Shown here: in pieces, positions 17,686-25,891 of the stretch
Layout of the letters: every line of letters begins with the position of its first letter
Numbering within the stretch: position 1 is the stretch's first letter
Origin: Stenotrophomonas sp046736075
GTDB lineage: Bacteria > Pseudomonadota > Gammaproteobacteria > Xanthomonadales > Xanthomonadaceae
Assembly: GCF_046736075.1 (NCBI RefSeq)
Contig: NZ_CP177163.1
Location: 1,550,001 to 1,614,000, forward strand
Direction: 5' to 3'
Length of the DNA: 64,000 bases
Position numbers and translations under genes: made by a program
Notes under the pieces: generated by a model
Told to the model about the DNA's origin: nothing
The model's input: the letters and a program-made list of their open reading frames with translations, nothing else
The model's database searches: none

Positions 17686-17951
17686 TTCACTTCCGGGTGA
17701 TCGCGCAGGGCGGTGTGGGCGGCGTCGTACTGCTCGCGGTTGTCGGCCTTGAACACCAGCCGCACCGACACATACTTGCCGTTGGACGAGTGCTTCCAGC
17801 TGACCCGCTCGGTCAGTACTTCAAGACCGGCCAGCTCAAGCAGGCGCGGCAGTTCGCGTTCCAGCTCCTTGCCAGCCGCGCCCATGGCGCTGAGTTCGAA
17901 CTGGCCGGGGAACTGGAAGCCGTGGTCGGGGTTGTCAGACTTGATCTCCAT
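17673..17951 (-). CDS. ybeD: DUF493 (YbeD) family protein
   Basis: A 92-residue ACT-like small protein: MEIKSDNPDHGFQFPGQFELSAMG, then RVSWKHSSNGKYVSVRLVF, the classic YbeD signature, ending DHPEVKWTL. YbeD is found next to lipB across proteobacteria, as here, but its molecular role is unproven. ATG at 17951 is chosen over an in-frame start at 18032, since the added 27 residues are not conserved. It overlaps lipB by 13 bp. Confidence 0.92.
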   Translation of the reverse strand: MEIKSDNPDHGFQFPGQFELSAMGAAGKELERELPRLLELAGLEVLTERVSWKHSSNGKYVSVRLVFKADNREQYDAAHTALRDHPEVKWTL

Positions 17952-18044
17952 GCGCCCATTATCGGGTCGCAGGGCACCAAACCCAAGAGGCTGCGTGAAT
18001 GCAATGGAAGGTGACGGCCAACCGGCCGCCACCTCCCGGCCGGA

Positions 18045-19043
18045 TCAACGGGCCAGTTCCATCAGGGTGGCGTTGACCCAGCCCTTGTTGCCCATTTCAT
18101 CTTCCACTTCCCACATGGCGCCCTCCTTGTTGCCGGTGGGATACAGCAGCATGCCCGGCTCCAGCGAGCGCACGGCCGCGCCGGTGCCCTTGGCATTGGC
18201 CAGCAGACGGCCCGGCTTGAGCATGGTCACAGCCTGGCTGACATTGGAGGCCGCCGGGTTGCCGGACAGGCCGCCGAGCTCGGCCACCATGTTGGTGTAC
18301 GCCTGCAGGTAGGCCAGCGTGATCACCTGGCCGATTTCGGTGTTGGCATAGCCACCCACGCCCATGCCGCCCAGGCCACCGCCGCCGAACAGGCTGCCGC
18401 GGGCACCCCAGCTCAGGTCGGTCTTCTTGGAATTGCCTTCGACCACGGCCACCTGTTCGGAGGAGCGCACGTCGGTCAGGCTCAAGGTCACATTGGCGGT
18501 CTTGCTGCGCAGGTTGAGGCCACTGGCCACCGAGCCCGCCTTGCTTCCCACCAGGCCACTGATCAGGCCGCCGATGGCACTGCCGCCCGCATCGCTGTTC
18601 TGCGAGATCAGGTCGGGAATCAGCACGTAGTCGGCCGCCCGCATCTGGCCCTTGCCGATGTTGGAGCGGCCGCGCAGCTCACCTTCGGCGGCCAGGGCGC
18701 GCTCGGCCTGGGAGGCGGCCAGGCCCACGCCACGATCCACCAGCGTGAAGCACTTGGACTTGCTGACGAACACCTTGATCAGGCGGGACGGGGCCGGCAG
18801 CTGCTCGCCGCTCCACCAGTTGACCACGTCCTCCGGCTCGATCACCGCGATCGTACCGAGGGGCTTGGTGCAGACCGGAATCTCGGCCTGGCCGGCCTTG
18901 CTCTGTTCCTGGGCCGAGGCACGGCTGCCGAAAGCGTCACGCAGGCCGGCCGATGCCGGGGTGCTGAGGGCCATCAGCCCTGCGCCCAGCGTGGCGTAGG
19001 CCAGCAGATGGGCGAGCGAATGCGATTTGATCATCTGTGTCAT
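18045..19043 (-). CDS. CsgG-family exported protein with SH3-like C-terminus
   Basis: A 332-residue protein with signal peptide (cleavage near TPASA-GLRDA). The central region resembles CsgG/HfaB-type secretion or assembly factors: PLGTIAVIEPEDV, FTLVDRGVGLAASQAERAL, ADYVLIPDLISQN, NVTLSLTDVRSSEQVAVVEG, then a Gly-rich stretch GSLFGGGGLGGMGVGGYAN and an amphipathic ending region. It lacks a lipobox Cys right after the signal peptide, unlike E. coli CsgG, so the outer-membrane nonamer model may not apply. The last 45 residues (SLEPGMLLYPTGNKEGAMWEVED) look like an SH3-type beta barrel. No curli genes are nearby. GGGAG lies 6 nt before ATG at 19043. Confidence 0.75.
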   Translation of the reverse strand: MTQMIKSHSLAHLLAYATLGAGLMALSTPASAGLRDAFGSRASAQEQSKAGQAEIPVCTKPLGTIAVIEPEDVVNWWSGEQLPAPSRLIKVFVSKSKCFTLVDRGVGLAASQAERALAAEGELRGRSNIGKGQMRAADYVLIPDLISQNSDAGGSAIGGLISGLVGSKAGSVASGLNLRSKTANVTLSLTDVRSSEQVAVVEGNSKKTDLSWGARGSLFGGGGLGGMGVGGYANTEIGQVITLAYLQAYTNMVAELGGLSGNPAASNVSQAVTMLKPGRLLANAKGTGAAVRSLEPGMLLYPTGNKEGAMWEVEDEMGNKGWVNATLMELAR

Positions 19044-19350
19044 CCAGCGCTCCCGTTGAAGGCCAAGCGCGATCCATGGGTTGAGAGAAGCCTGCCTGCG
19101 CAGACTCGAAATCCTTGACGGCGTCCCCAGACGCCACGCGGGAGAATATGGCAAAGGCCTCCCAACCACAACGGGAGCTGACTCACCGACGCCGCCAATG
19201 GCCGCAGCGCCGCGGGTGGCGGCCGCAGGCACGGCCGCTGGCGGGACACCCTGCGTTTCGAAACAGACCAGTGACGGTGGCGTAGTCGATCCGGCCTACC
19301 TCTGGCTGTACCGTATGCCGCAAAAGACGACAGAAAGAAGCCGCTTCCCC
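19044..19350. other. divergent gap between CsgG-like and LpxR-like genes
   Basis: About 307 bp with no gene that I can support. Both flanking genes start here and read outward, so it should hold two promoters. I could not identify convincing -35/-10 pairs. An in-frame ATG for the LpxR-like gene at 19315 lies inside it but adds only 12 unconserved residues. Confidence 0.5.
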
Positions 19351-20424
19351 ATGCCCGTGAACCCCAAGCGCAACGCCGCAGCACTCGCCATGTCCGGCCT
19401 TCTGGCCTCCACCCTCTCCTTCGCCGCCCATGCCGCCCCCGCGTGCGGCCCCGACGCGATGCGCGAGCATCCGCCGCAGGTGAACTTCCGCGTCGACAAC
19501 GATCTGTTCGGCGGCAAGGACCAGGACCAGGGATACACCAACGGTGCGCAGCTGACCCTGGTCTCGCCCAACCTGGTCGACTACACCGACGACCCCTGCC
19601 TGCCGCGCATGGCGCGCTGGGTCAACCAGCACCTCGAATCGCTGCACCCCGGCGAGTTCGAACAGCAGAACATGATCTTCAGCCTGGCCCAGGGCATCTT
19701 CACCCCGACCGATTTCACCCGGAAGGACCTGATCGAGGACGACCGCCCCTATGCCGGCGTGCTGATCGCCAGCTTCGGGTACAACGCGCGCCGTGGCGAC
19801 CGCCTGCAGACCACGCAGCTCTCGCTGGGCGTGGTCGGCCCGTGGGCGCAGGGCGAACAGGTGCAGAACGCGGTCCACGAGCTGCTCGGCGACGAGAAGT
19901 TCCAGGGCTGGGACAACCAGCTGCACAACGAACCGGTATTCATGCTGACCCACGAGCGCATGCGCCGCTGGCCCGGCGATGCCAGCCTGAACGCCGGCGG
20001 CTGGGGGTGGGATGCCATCAGCCACTACGGCGGCGCCGTGGGCAACCTGGCCACGCACCTCAACGGCGGTGCCGAGGTGCGCTTCGGCTGGAAGCTCCCC
20101 GACGACTTCGGCAGCACGCCGCTGCGCCCGGCCGGCGAGAACACCGCCCCCACCCGCGGCGGCAAGCCCAGCGGCTGGTCCTGGCACCTGTTCGGCACCA
20201 GCGATGTGGCCTGGGTGATCCGCGACATCACGCTGGATGGCAATACGTTCCGCAACAGCCACAGCGTGGACAAGCGCCACGTTGTAGGCCAGCTCGGCTA
20301 CGGCCTGGCGGTCATGCGTGGCCGCTGGAAATTCGCCCTCGCCCGCTACCACAGCACCCGCGAGTTCGACGGCCAGAAGGAAGCGCCGGTGTTCGGCAGC
20401 TTCACCATCAGCCGCTCGCTCTAA
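19351..20424 (+). CDS. LpxR-like lipid A deacylase family outer-membrane protein
   Basis: A 357-residue protein with signal peptide (cleaved after AAHA-APACG). The LpxR/DUF2219 signature is present: VNFRVDNDLFGGKDQDQGYTNG, then a TPTDF segment, DRPYAGVLIASFGY, and WDNQLHNEPVFMLTHER. The C-terminus is a set of amphipathic strands ending FTISRSL with a terminal Leu, suited to a 12-stranded barrel. Known members remove the 3'-acyloxyacyl chain of lipid A in the outer membrane in a calcium-dependent way. Whether this copy is active is unknown. It is divergent from the CsgG-like gene. Confidence 0.85.
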   Translation: MPVNPKRNAAALAMSGLLASTLSFAAHAAPACGPDAMREHPPQVNFRVDNDLFGGKDQDQGYTNGAQLTLVSPNLVDYTDDPCLPRMARWVNQHLESLHPGEFEQQNMIFSLAQGIFTPTDFTRKDLIEDDRPYAGVLIASFGYNARRGDRLQTTQLSLGVVGPWAQGEQVQNAVHELLGDEKFQGWDNQLHNEPVFMLTHERMRRWPGDASLNAGGWGWDAISHYGGAVGNLATHLNGGAEVRFGWKLPDDFGSTPLRPAGENTAPTRGGKPSGWSWHLFGTSDVAWVIRDITLDGNTFRNSHSVDKRHVVGQLGYGLAVMRGRWKFALARYHSTREFDGQKEAPVFGSFTISRSL

Positions 20425-20439
20425 CGCGCGCCCACCGGC

Positions 20440-20462
20440 AGGTGCCGACCGCTGGTCGGCAC
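20440..20462. repeat. single REP-like palindrome
   Basis: GGTGCCGACCGCTGGTCGGCAC-type palindrome without the usual GTAG, directly before an intrinsic terminator in the convergent space after the LpxR-like gene. Confidence 0.75.
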
Positions 20463-20495
20463 AAAAAAAGACCGGCTTCCGCCGGTCTTTTTTTT
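20463..20495. terminator. bidirectional intrinsic terminator
   Basis: AAAAAAAGACCGGC-TTCC-GCCGGTCTTTTTTTT: a strong stem with an A tract on one side and a U tract on the other. It lies between the convergent LpxR-like and dacA genes and can stop transcription from both. Confidence 0.93.
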
Positions 20496-20526
20496 CAGCT
20501 GCCGACCCACGGCCGGCGCTGCTGCG

Positions 20527-21741
20527 TTATTCCGATTCCCACCACATCCAGAAGCTGTCCCACAGGCGCTTGAAGAAGCCGGCTTCTTCCACTGCCGCCA
20601 CGGCCACCAGCGGGGCCTGCGCGACCACCTTGCCGTCCAGCATCACCTTCAGCGTGCCGATCTGCTGGCCCGCGGTGAACGGCGCCTCCAGCGTCTTGGG
20701 CACATCGATGCTCGGCTTCAGGTCGTTGTAGCGGCCACGCGGCACGCTCACCAGCAGCGGCTGGGCCACGCCCAGCTGCACGTTGTCGGCCTTGCCCTTC
20801 CACACCTTGTGCTCGGCCACGACCTTGCCCGGCTCGTACATGCGGTGCGTTTCGAAGAAGCGGAAGCCCCAGTTCAACAGCGCCAGGCTGTCGTCGGCGC
20901 GCTGCTTCTCCGAGCTGCCGCCCAGCACCACCGCGATCAGACGCTGATCGCCACGCTGCGCCGAACTCATCAGGCAGTAGCCCGCTTCGGACGTGTGGCC
21001 GGTCTTGATCCCGTCCACGCTCTGGTCGCGCCACAGGAGCAGGTTGCGGTTGGGCTGGGTGATGTTGCCCACGGTGAATTCCTTCACCTTGTTGTAGGCG
21101 TAGGTCTCCGGGTAGTCGCGCACCATCGCACGGCCCAGCAGTGCCAGGTCGTACGCGGTGGTGTGGTGGCCCGGCGCGCTCAGACCGTGCGCGTTGACGA
21201 AATGCGAGTCCTTCATGCCGATCTTGGCGGCGTAGCTGTTCATCAGCGACGCAAAGGCTTCCTCGCTGCCGGCCACGTGCTCGGCCAGCGCGATCGCGGC
21301 ATCGTTGCCGGACTGGATGGCCATGCCCTTTTCCATGTCTTCCAGACGCGCGGTCTGGTTGACCGGGAAGCCGCTGTAGCTGCCATCGGTACCGGCGCCA
21401 CCTTCGCGCCAGGCGCGCTCGCTCATCATCACCTGGTCGTCGGGACGGACCTTGCCGTTCTTGACCTCGGCGGCGACCACGTACGAGGTCATCACCTTGG
21501 TGATGCTGGCCGGGGCCAGCTGCACATTCGCGTTCTCACCGGCCAGCACCTGCCCGGTCGCGTAGTCCATGAGGACCCACGCCTTGGAAACGCTCGGCAC
21601 CGGGGCCGGCGGGGTGGCTACCGTCGCCGGGGCAGCCGCGGGTGCGGGCGTCGGCGCCGGGGTGGGCAGGGGGGTCTGGGCGGAAACCAGGCCCACGAAC
21701 AGGGTCGTGGTCATGGCAACGGCGGCAAAGCGGAATTTCAT
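20527..21741 (-). CDS. dacA: D-alanyl-D-alanine carboxypeptidase (PBP5/6-like)
   Basis: A 404-residue periplasmic enzyme that trims the terminal D-Ala from peptidoglycan pentapeptides. A signal peptide is followed by a Pro/Ala/Thr linker. The three penicillin-binding motifs are SITK (in LAPASITKVM), SGN (in IQSGNDAAIALAEHVAG) and KTG (in SVDGIKTGHTSEAGYC). The PBP5 C-terminal beta domain ends in an amphipathic helix, GFFKRLWDSFWMWWESE, the typical inner-membrane anchor. ATG at 21741 has AGGAG 11 nt upstream. It is 107 bp after rlpA in the cell-wall block. Confidence 0.95.
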   Translation of the reverse strand: MKFRFAAVAMTTTLFVGLVSAQTPLPTPAPTPAPAAAPATVATPPAPVPSVSKAWVLMDYATGQVLAGENANVQLAPASITKVMTSYVVAAEVKNGKVRPDDQVMMSERAWREGGAGTDGSYSGFPVNQTARLEDMEKGMAIQSGNDAAIALAEHVAGSEEAFASLMNSYAAKIGMKDSHFVNAHGLSAPGHHTTAYDLALLGRAMVRDYPETYAYNKVKEFTVGNITQPNRNLLLWRDQSVDGIKTGHTSEAGYCLMSSAQRGDQRLIAVVLGGSSEKQRADDSLALLNWGFRFFETHRMYEPGKVVAEHKVWKGKADNVQLGVAQPLLVSVPRGRYNDLKPSIDVPKTLEAPFTAGQQIGTLKVMLDGKVVAQAPLVAVAAVEEAGFFKRLWDSFWMWWESE

Positions 21742-21848
21742 CGGACAGCAAGCTCCTGGAGGGCGCCAAGGGGAGATGGAAGGACAACGGGCATTGTAGG
21801 CCCACGGAGCGTAGGCACGCGGCGCAGACCGCGTGCCGGGTGTGAAGG

Positions 21849-23162
21849 TCAGTCCTTGACGATCTGCGGGGACCCGAATCCCAGACCGGCGATGCGGCCG
21901 GCAAGTTCCGAGGCGCTGGCATGGTCGGGCGCCGGCACCCGCAGGCGCCACAGGGTCCGGCCGCCGCTGACGATGTCGCTGATGCTGGCGCCGGCGATAC
22001 CCGCGGAGGACAGCTGGCCCAGCGCGCGGGTGGCGTTGTCGCGGCTGGCGAAGCTGGCCACCTGCAGCAGCACGCTGCCCAGCACCTGCTGCGGCAGGCT
22101 GGCGCCGGCGGCCGGGCGTGCCGGTGCGGCGGCCACGGGGGTCGGTGCCCGGGGGGCGGCAGGCGGCAGCGCGGCCACACTCACCGGCGCGCTGTCGGTC
22201 GGTGCGGCCTGGGTGGCGGCCGGCTTGCCGGTGGCCACGCGCACCCCGTTGTCGCGCATCCAGTTATCGAAGTTGTCCGCGTTGCCCGGCTTGGCGCTGT
22301 CGGCGACACGGTAGCGGTAGGCCTCGGCGCCGGCCTTGGGAGGCGTGCGGGCGCTGGCGGCAGCCGGCAGCTTGCCGACCAGCGCGTCCATCTCGCTGGC
22401 CTTGGCTGCAGCGGCCGCGTCGCGGCGCTCGCGCCGCGACGGCTTGTCGGCCGAGGCCAGCAGGTTGTCCTCGCCCGGGCTCAGCGCACGTACCTCCACG
22501 TTGCCGGTGCCGCGCTGGGTGATGCCCAGACGCACCGCAGCGGCGTAGCTGAGGTCGATGACCCGGCCGTCATGGAACGGGCCACGATCGTTGACCCGCA
22601 CGATCACCGACTCGCCGTTGTCCAGGTTGGTCACCCGCGCGAAGCTCGGCAGCGGCAGCGTCTTGTGCGCGGCCGTGAAGGCGTACATGTCGTACACCTC
22701 GCGGTTGGAGGTCAGGCGCCCGTGGAACTTGGCGCCGTAGTACGAGGCGGTGCCCTTCTCGGCATAGCCGCCGGTCCTGTCCATCACCTCGTACTGCTTG
22801 CCCAGCACCACGTACGGCGATTTGTTGCCCACCGGCGAGCGCGGCAGGTTGACCACCTCCGGCTCGGGAATGCAGGCGACGTTCGGAATGTAGGTGGGGG
22901 TGCTGTCATTGACGCCCGGTTTGTACAGGCCACCGGCGCGGTAGTCCCCGCGCGTGGACGGGTCCTCGGCCGCCGCCGCGTACGGCGAACCGTCGGGGCA
23001 ATGCGCCGGACGCCCGCCCTTGCCCTTGCCCTGCACCACCGTGCCGGCGGGCTTGCCGCCCCCGATGCCGGCGGCCGGCTTCTTCGGCGCACTGCTGCAG
23101 GCGGCCAGCGCCAGTATCAACATCCCCGGGATCAGCCATCTGAAGCGTGCGAATGCGTTCAT
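21849..23162 (-). CDS. rlpA: RlpA septal-ring lipoprotein, DPBB and SPOR domains
   Basis: A 437-residue outer-membrane lipoprotein with lipobox LALAACSS. The double-psi beta barrel lies at about 165-260 (KGTASYYGAKFHGRLTSN, TLPLPSFARVTNL, VNDRGPFHDGRVIDLSYAAA). A Pro/Ala-rich linker follows, then a C-terminal SPOR domain (LQVASFASRDNATRALGQL) that binds denuded glycans at the division site. In Pseudomonas RlpA is a lytic transglycosylase on denuded glycans; in E. coli it lacks clear activity. The ATG overlaps the mltB stop as ATGA. An upstream extension to 23396 is inside mltB and rejected. Confidence 0.94.
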   Translation of the reverse strand: MNAFARFRWLIPGMLILALAACSSAPKKPAAGIGGGKPAGTVVQGKGKGGRPAHCPDGSPYAAAAEDPSTRGDYRAGGLYKPGVNDSTPTYIPNVACIPEPEVVNLPRSPVGNKSPYVVLGKQYEVMDRTGGYAEKGTASYYGAKFHGRLTSNREVYDMYAFTAAHKTLPLPSFARVTNLDNGESVIVRVNDRGPFHDGRVIDLSYAAAVRLGITQRGTGNVEVRALSPGEDNLLASADKPSRRERRDAAAAAKASEMDALVGKLPAAASARTPPKAGAEAYRYRVADSAKPGNADNFDNWMRDNGVRVATGKPAATQAAPTDSAPVSVAALPPAAPRAPTPVAAAPARPAAGASLPQQVLGSVLLQVASFASRDNATRALGQLSSAGIAGASISDIVSGGRTLWRLRVPAPDHASASELAGRIAGLGFGSPQIVKD

Positions 23163-24304
23163 GCCGGCGGCAGCTCCTGTCCGGCGATGGCCTGGGAAAG
23201 CTGGTACACGGCCATCGCATACATTTTCGAGAGGTTGTAACGGGTGATCGCGTAGTAGTTCTGGAAGCCCAGCCAGTACTGCTTGCCGGTGCTGGCTTCC
23301 AGCGTGATCGGGGTTGCGGTCAGGCCGGCGGCGACCGGCACGCTCGGCTGATAGCCACGCTGGGCCAGATCGGACAAGGTCCAGGTCGGGGCCCACTCGG
23401 TGGGATCGAACGGCTCGCGCCCGGCCTGCAGGGTGGCCGGCACCGCGACCGGACCGCCGCGCACCCAGCCGCCCTTCTTGACGAAGTAATTGGCGATCGA
23501 GGAGAACACGTCGTCGTAGCTGTTGAACAGGTCGCGGCGGCCATCGCCATTGCCGTCCACCGCGTAATCCAGGTAACTGGACGGCATGAACTGGCCCATG
23601 CCCATCGCGCCGGCGTAGCTGCCCTTGATCGAGAGGATGTCCAGCTTCTCATCGCGGGTCAGCGCGAACAGACGCGCCAGTTCATCGCGGAAGAACAGCT
23701 CACGGCGCACCTCGCGCTCCAGCTTGGCCGGGTCGCCGCTGCGCGGATACTTGAAGGCCAGCGTGTACAGCGCGTCGAGCACGCGATAGCTGCCGGTGTT
23801 GCGGCCGTAGCTGGTTTCCACGCCGATGATCGCCACGATCACTTCGGCCGGCACGCCGGTGCGTTCCTGCACCCGCATCAGTTCGCCGCGGTGTTCGGCA
23901 AGGAAGGCCCGGCCGCCGTCGATCCGCGCCTGGCTGATGAACATCGGCCGGTACTCGTTCCACGGCTTGACCCGCTCGGCCGGGCGCGACATCGCGGCGA
24001 TGATCGGATCGCGGATCTGCGCCTGGGCCAGGGTGGCCTCGATCTGCGCGGCGGGAATGCCGTAGCGGGCGGCGGTATCGCGGACGAAATTGGCGCGTGC
24101 GACCTCGAACGGCACCGGGGTCAGGTCCACCGGCGGCGCGGTCGCTGCGGCCGCTTCGGGCGCGGCTTCGGCCGGACCCTTGTGCCCGTGGGCGGGCTTG
24201 TTCGGAGCACCCGAGGCCTGCGGCGACGGGGCGGGAGAAGGCGGCTGGGTCGCGCAGGCGACCAAACCGAGCGTGAGCATGCAGGCCAGAGTGCGTCGAA
24301 TCAT
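23159..24304 (-). CDS. mltB: membrane-bound lytic murein transglycosylase B
   Basis: A 381-residue lipoprotein (lipobox LGLVACAT) of the SltB family that cleaves glycan strands to 1,6-anhydroMurNAc ends. After a Pro/Ala linker the catalytic domain has the catalytic Glu in VAIIGVETSYGRNTG, then KGSYAGAMGMGQFMPSSYLDYAVDGNGDGRRDL, NYFVKKGGW, and NYYAITRYN near the end. It is the first gene after a 474-bp spacer following rodA, and is coupled to rlpA by a 4-nt overlap. Confidence 0.95.
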   Translation of the reverse strand: MIRRTLACMLTLGLVACATQPPSPAPSPQASGAPNKPAHGHKGPAEAAPEAAAATAPPVDLTPVPFEVARANFVRDTAARYGIPAAQIEATLAQAQIRDPIIAAMSRPAERVKPWNEYRPMFISQARIDGGRAFLAEHRGELMRVQERTGVPAEVIVAIIGVETSYGRNTGSYRVLDALYTLAFKYPRSGDPAKLEREVRRELFFRDELARLFALTRDEKLDILSIKGSYAGAMGMGQFMPSSYLDYAVDGNGDGRRDLFNSYDDVFSSIANYFVKKGGWVRGGPVAVPATLQAGREPFDPTEWAPTWTLSDLAQRGYQPSVPVAAGLTATPITLEASTGKQYWLGFQNYYAITRYNLSKMYAMAVYQLSQAIAGQELPPA

Positions 24305-24437
24305 CGAGGCAGGTTAGCAGGTCATGGATGAATTAAAACCCCTAACACCATGAATCACAACGAATTGCGGCGTCAACTCATTCGCCGGTTCGAGGGTTCC
24401 CCATTCATCTGGACCGATGGCCGGCCGTAAGGTCTTG

Positions 24438-24471
24438 CCGGTTGCGTCCCCATCCCCGCAGACGCAACCGG
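24438..24471. repeat. perfect 11-bp inverted repeat in the mltB leader
   Basis: CCGGTTGCGTC and GACGCAACCGG flank a 12-nt loop. The loop is G-rich when read toward mltB and C-rich when read the other way. No U tract follows on either strand, so it is a stable RNA hairpin rather than a classical terminator. Confidence 0.75.
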
Positions 24472-24611
24472 CCAAACCGACCAGGTCGGCACCGGCGCGG
24501 CGCGCATCTCCCCAGCGCGCGCCTCGCCCCATGTGCCCATGAGGTCAACTGCTCCCCGCCAAACTCCCCTGCGCATCGCTTGGCTCGACGCGTCTTTGCT
24601 GGCGGGCCGCC

Positions 24612-24653
24612 ATTGTGCAGGCCGATTGCGACAAGTCCATTGATCAGGATCAA
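24612..24653 (-). promoter_or_regulatory. candidate FNR/ANR-type activator site with -10 element
   Basis: TTGAT-N4-ATCAA at 24640-24653 is a perfect FNR-family consensus palindrome. On the minus strand, exactly 22 nt later, CACAAT (24617-24612) matches four of six bases of a -10 box. This spacing places the site near -41.5, the class II FNR position. Transcription would start near 24605 and run toward mltB. No equally spaced -10 exists on the plus strand. Confidence 0.55.
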
Positions 24654-24778
24654 GTCGCATCGTATCTGTGCGCCACTTCTCACTTTTTATGGGATTCGTT
24701 GACGACGCGTCCACTGGCAACACCTCGCCATGCGCTCGCCGGCCGCCCGGCACCGCCTGCGCCACGGGCGTCTTCGGC

Positions 24779-25891
24779 TCAGCCGTAGCCGCCGTGCACC
24801 GGGTTGTAGGTGCGCGCGGCCATCACCAGGCCGAAGCCGGCCAGCAGCGATACCGCCGAGGTGCCGCCGTAGCTGATCAACGGCATCGGCACGCCGACCA
24901 CGGGCAGCAGGCCGGAGATCATCCCGCCGTTGACCAGCACGTAGACGAAGAACGCCAGGCCGGTGGCACCGGCCAGCAGCCGCGAGTAGGAGTCGCGCGA
25001 CTGGCTGGCGATCCACAGGCAACGCCCGATCACCACCAGGTAGAGCGCCAGCACGACGGCCACGCCGATCCAGCCGAATTCTTCGCTGAGCACGGAGAAG
25101 GCGAAGTCGGTGGTCTGCTCGGGAATGAAGTTCAGGTGCGACTGCGAGCCCTGCCCCCAGCCCTTGCCATCGAAGCCGCCCGAACCGATCGCGATCTTGG
25201 ACTGGATGATGTTCCAGCCCGCACCGAGCGCGTCCATTTCCGGGTCCAGGAACATCATGATGCGGTCCTTCTGGTACGGCCGCAGCAGCCAGATCCAGGC
25301 CACCGGCGCGGCAGCGGCCACGCCGCCGACGGCCACGCCCACCCACCACCACGGCAGCCCGGCCAGCAGCAGCACGAACGCGCCGCTGGCCGCGATCAGC
25401 ACACCGGTGCCGAAGTCCGGCTGCAGCATCACCAGCCCGGTCGGCACGCCGATGATCACCGCGCTGACCATCACCGTGGAAAAGCGCGGCGGCAGGGGCA
25501 TCTTGTGCAGGTACCAGGCCACCATCATCGGCAGGCTGACCTTGAGCAGCTCGGCCGGCTGCAGGTAGAACAGTTTCAGGTCCAGCCACTGTCGGCCGTA
25601 CTTGCCGGTGCCAAGCACGAACACCGCCAGCAGCGGAATCATCGACACGGCATAGATCAGCGGCGTGGCCGACCGGATGCGCAGGATCGGCACCCGCGAG
25701 ATCGCCCACATCGCGGCCAGACCGACCACGAAGCGCGCGCCCTGCGCGAAGACCAGGCCATCGCCGCCGGCGCTCTTGAGCACCGCCAGGCCGATCAGCA
25801 TCAGCGTGCCCAGGGCCAGGCACAGCACCCAGTCCAGGGTGCTGAAGAACCGCACGGCCATGTCGGTGGCCCAGCGCAGGAACACGTTCAT
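24779..25891 (-). CDS. rodA: RodA, SEDS peptidoglycan glycosyltransferase
   Basis: A 370-residue integral membrane protein with about 10 helices. It polymerises lipid II into lateral-wall glycan together with PBP2. SEDS motifs visible are the YLQPAELLKVSLPMMVAWYL region, TGLVMLQPDFGTGVLI with the essential Asp, AGWNIIQSKIAIGSGGFDGKGWGQG, FIPEQTTDFAFSVLSEEFGW and GVPMPLISYGGTSAVS. ATG at 25891 overlaps the mrdA stop by 4 nt (ATGA). The open frame upstream of that ATG is the mrdA gene read in another frame. Confidence 0.97.
   Translation of the reverse strand: MNVFLRWATDMAVRFFSTLDWVLCLALGTLMLIGLAVLKSAGGDGLVFAQGARFVVGLAAMWAISRVPILRIRSATPLIYAVSMIPLLAVFVLGTGKYGRQWLDLKLFYLQPAELLKVSLPMMVAWYLHKMPLPPRFSTVMVSAVIIGVPTGLVMLQPDFGTGVLIAASGAFVLLLAGLPWWWVGVAVGGVAAAAPVAWIWLLRPYQKDRIMMFLDPEMDALGAGWNIIQSKIAIGSGGFDGKGWGQGSQSHLNFIPEQTTDFAFSVLSEEFGWIGVAVVLALYLVVIGRCLWIASQSRDSYSRLLAGATGLAFFVYVLVNGGMISGLLPVVGVPMPLISYGGTSAVSLLAGFGLVMAARTYNPVHGGYG

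Larger units (their letters stand above)
24305..24778. other. 474-bp spacer between rodA and mltB
   Basis: This stretch has no supported gene although its neighbours in the cell-wall block overlap or nearly touch. Three things stand out: an FNR/ANR-type palindrome with a matching -10 for leftward transcription (24612-24653), an 11-bp perfect inverted repeat (24438-24471), and lower GC between about 24600 and 24710. It may hold the mltB-rlpA-dacA promoter with a long leader, or a small RNA gene. The open frames here have no conserved features. Confidence 0.6.

Noticed and set aside
24373..24765. 130-codon minus-strand frame in the rodA-mltB spacer
   Set aside because: No conserved motif, no convincing ribosome binding site, and Trp/Met/Arg composition unlike neighbouring genes; regulatory or RNA content is more likely.
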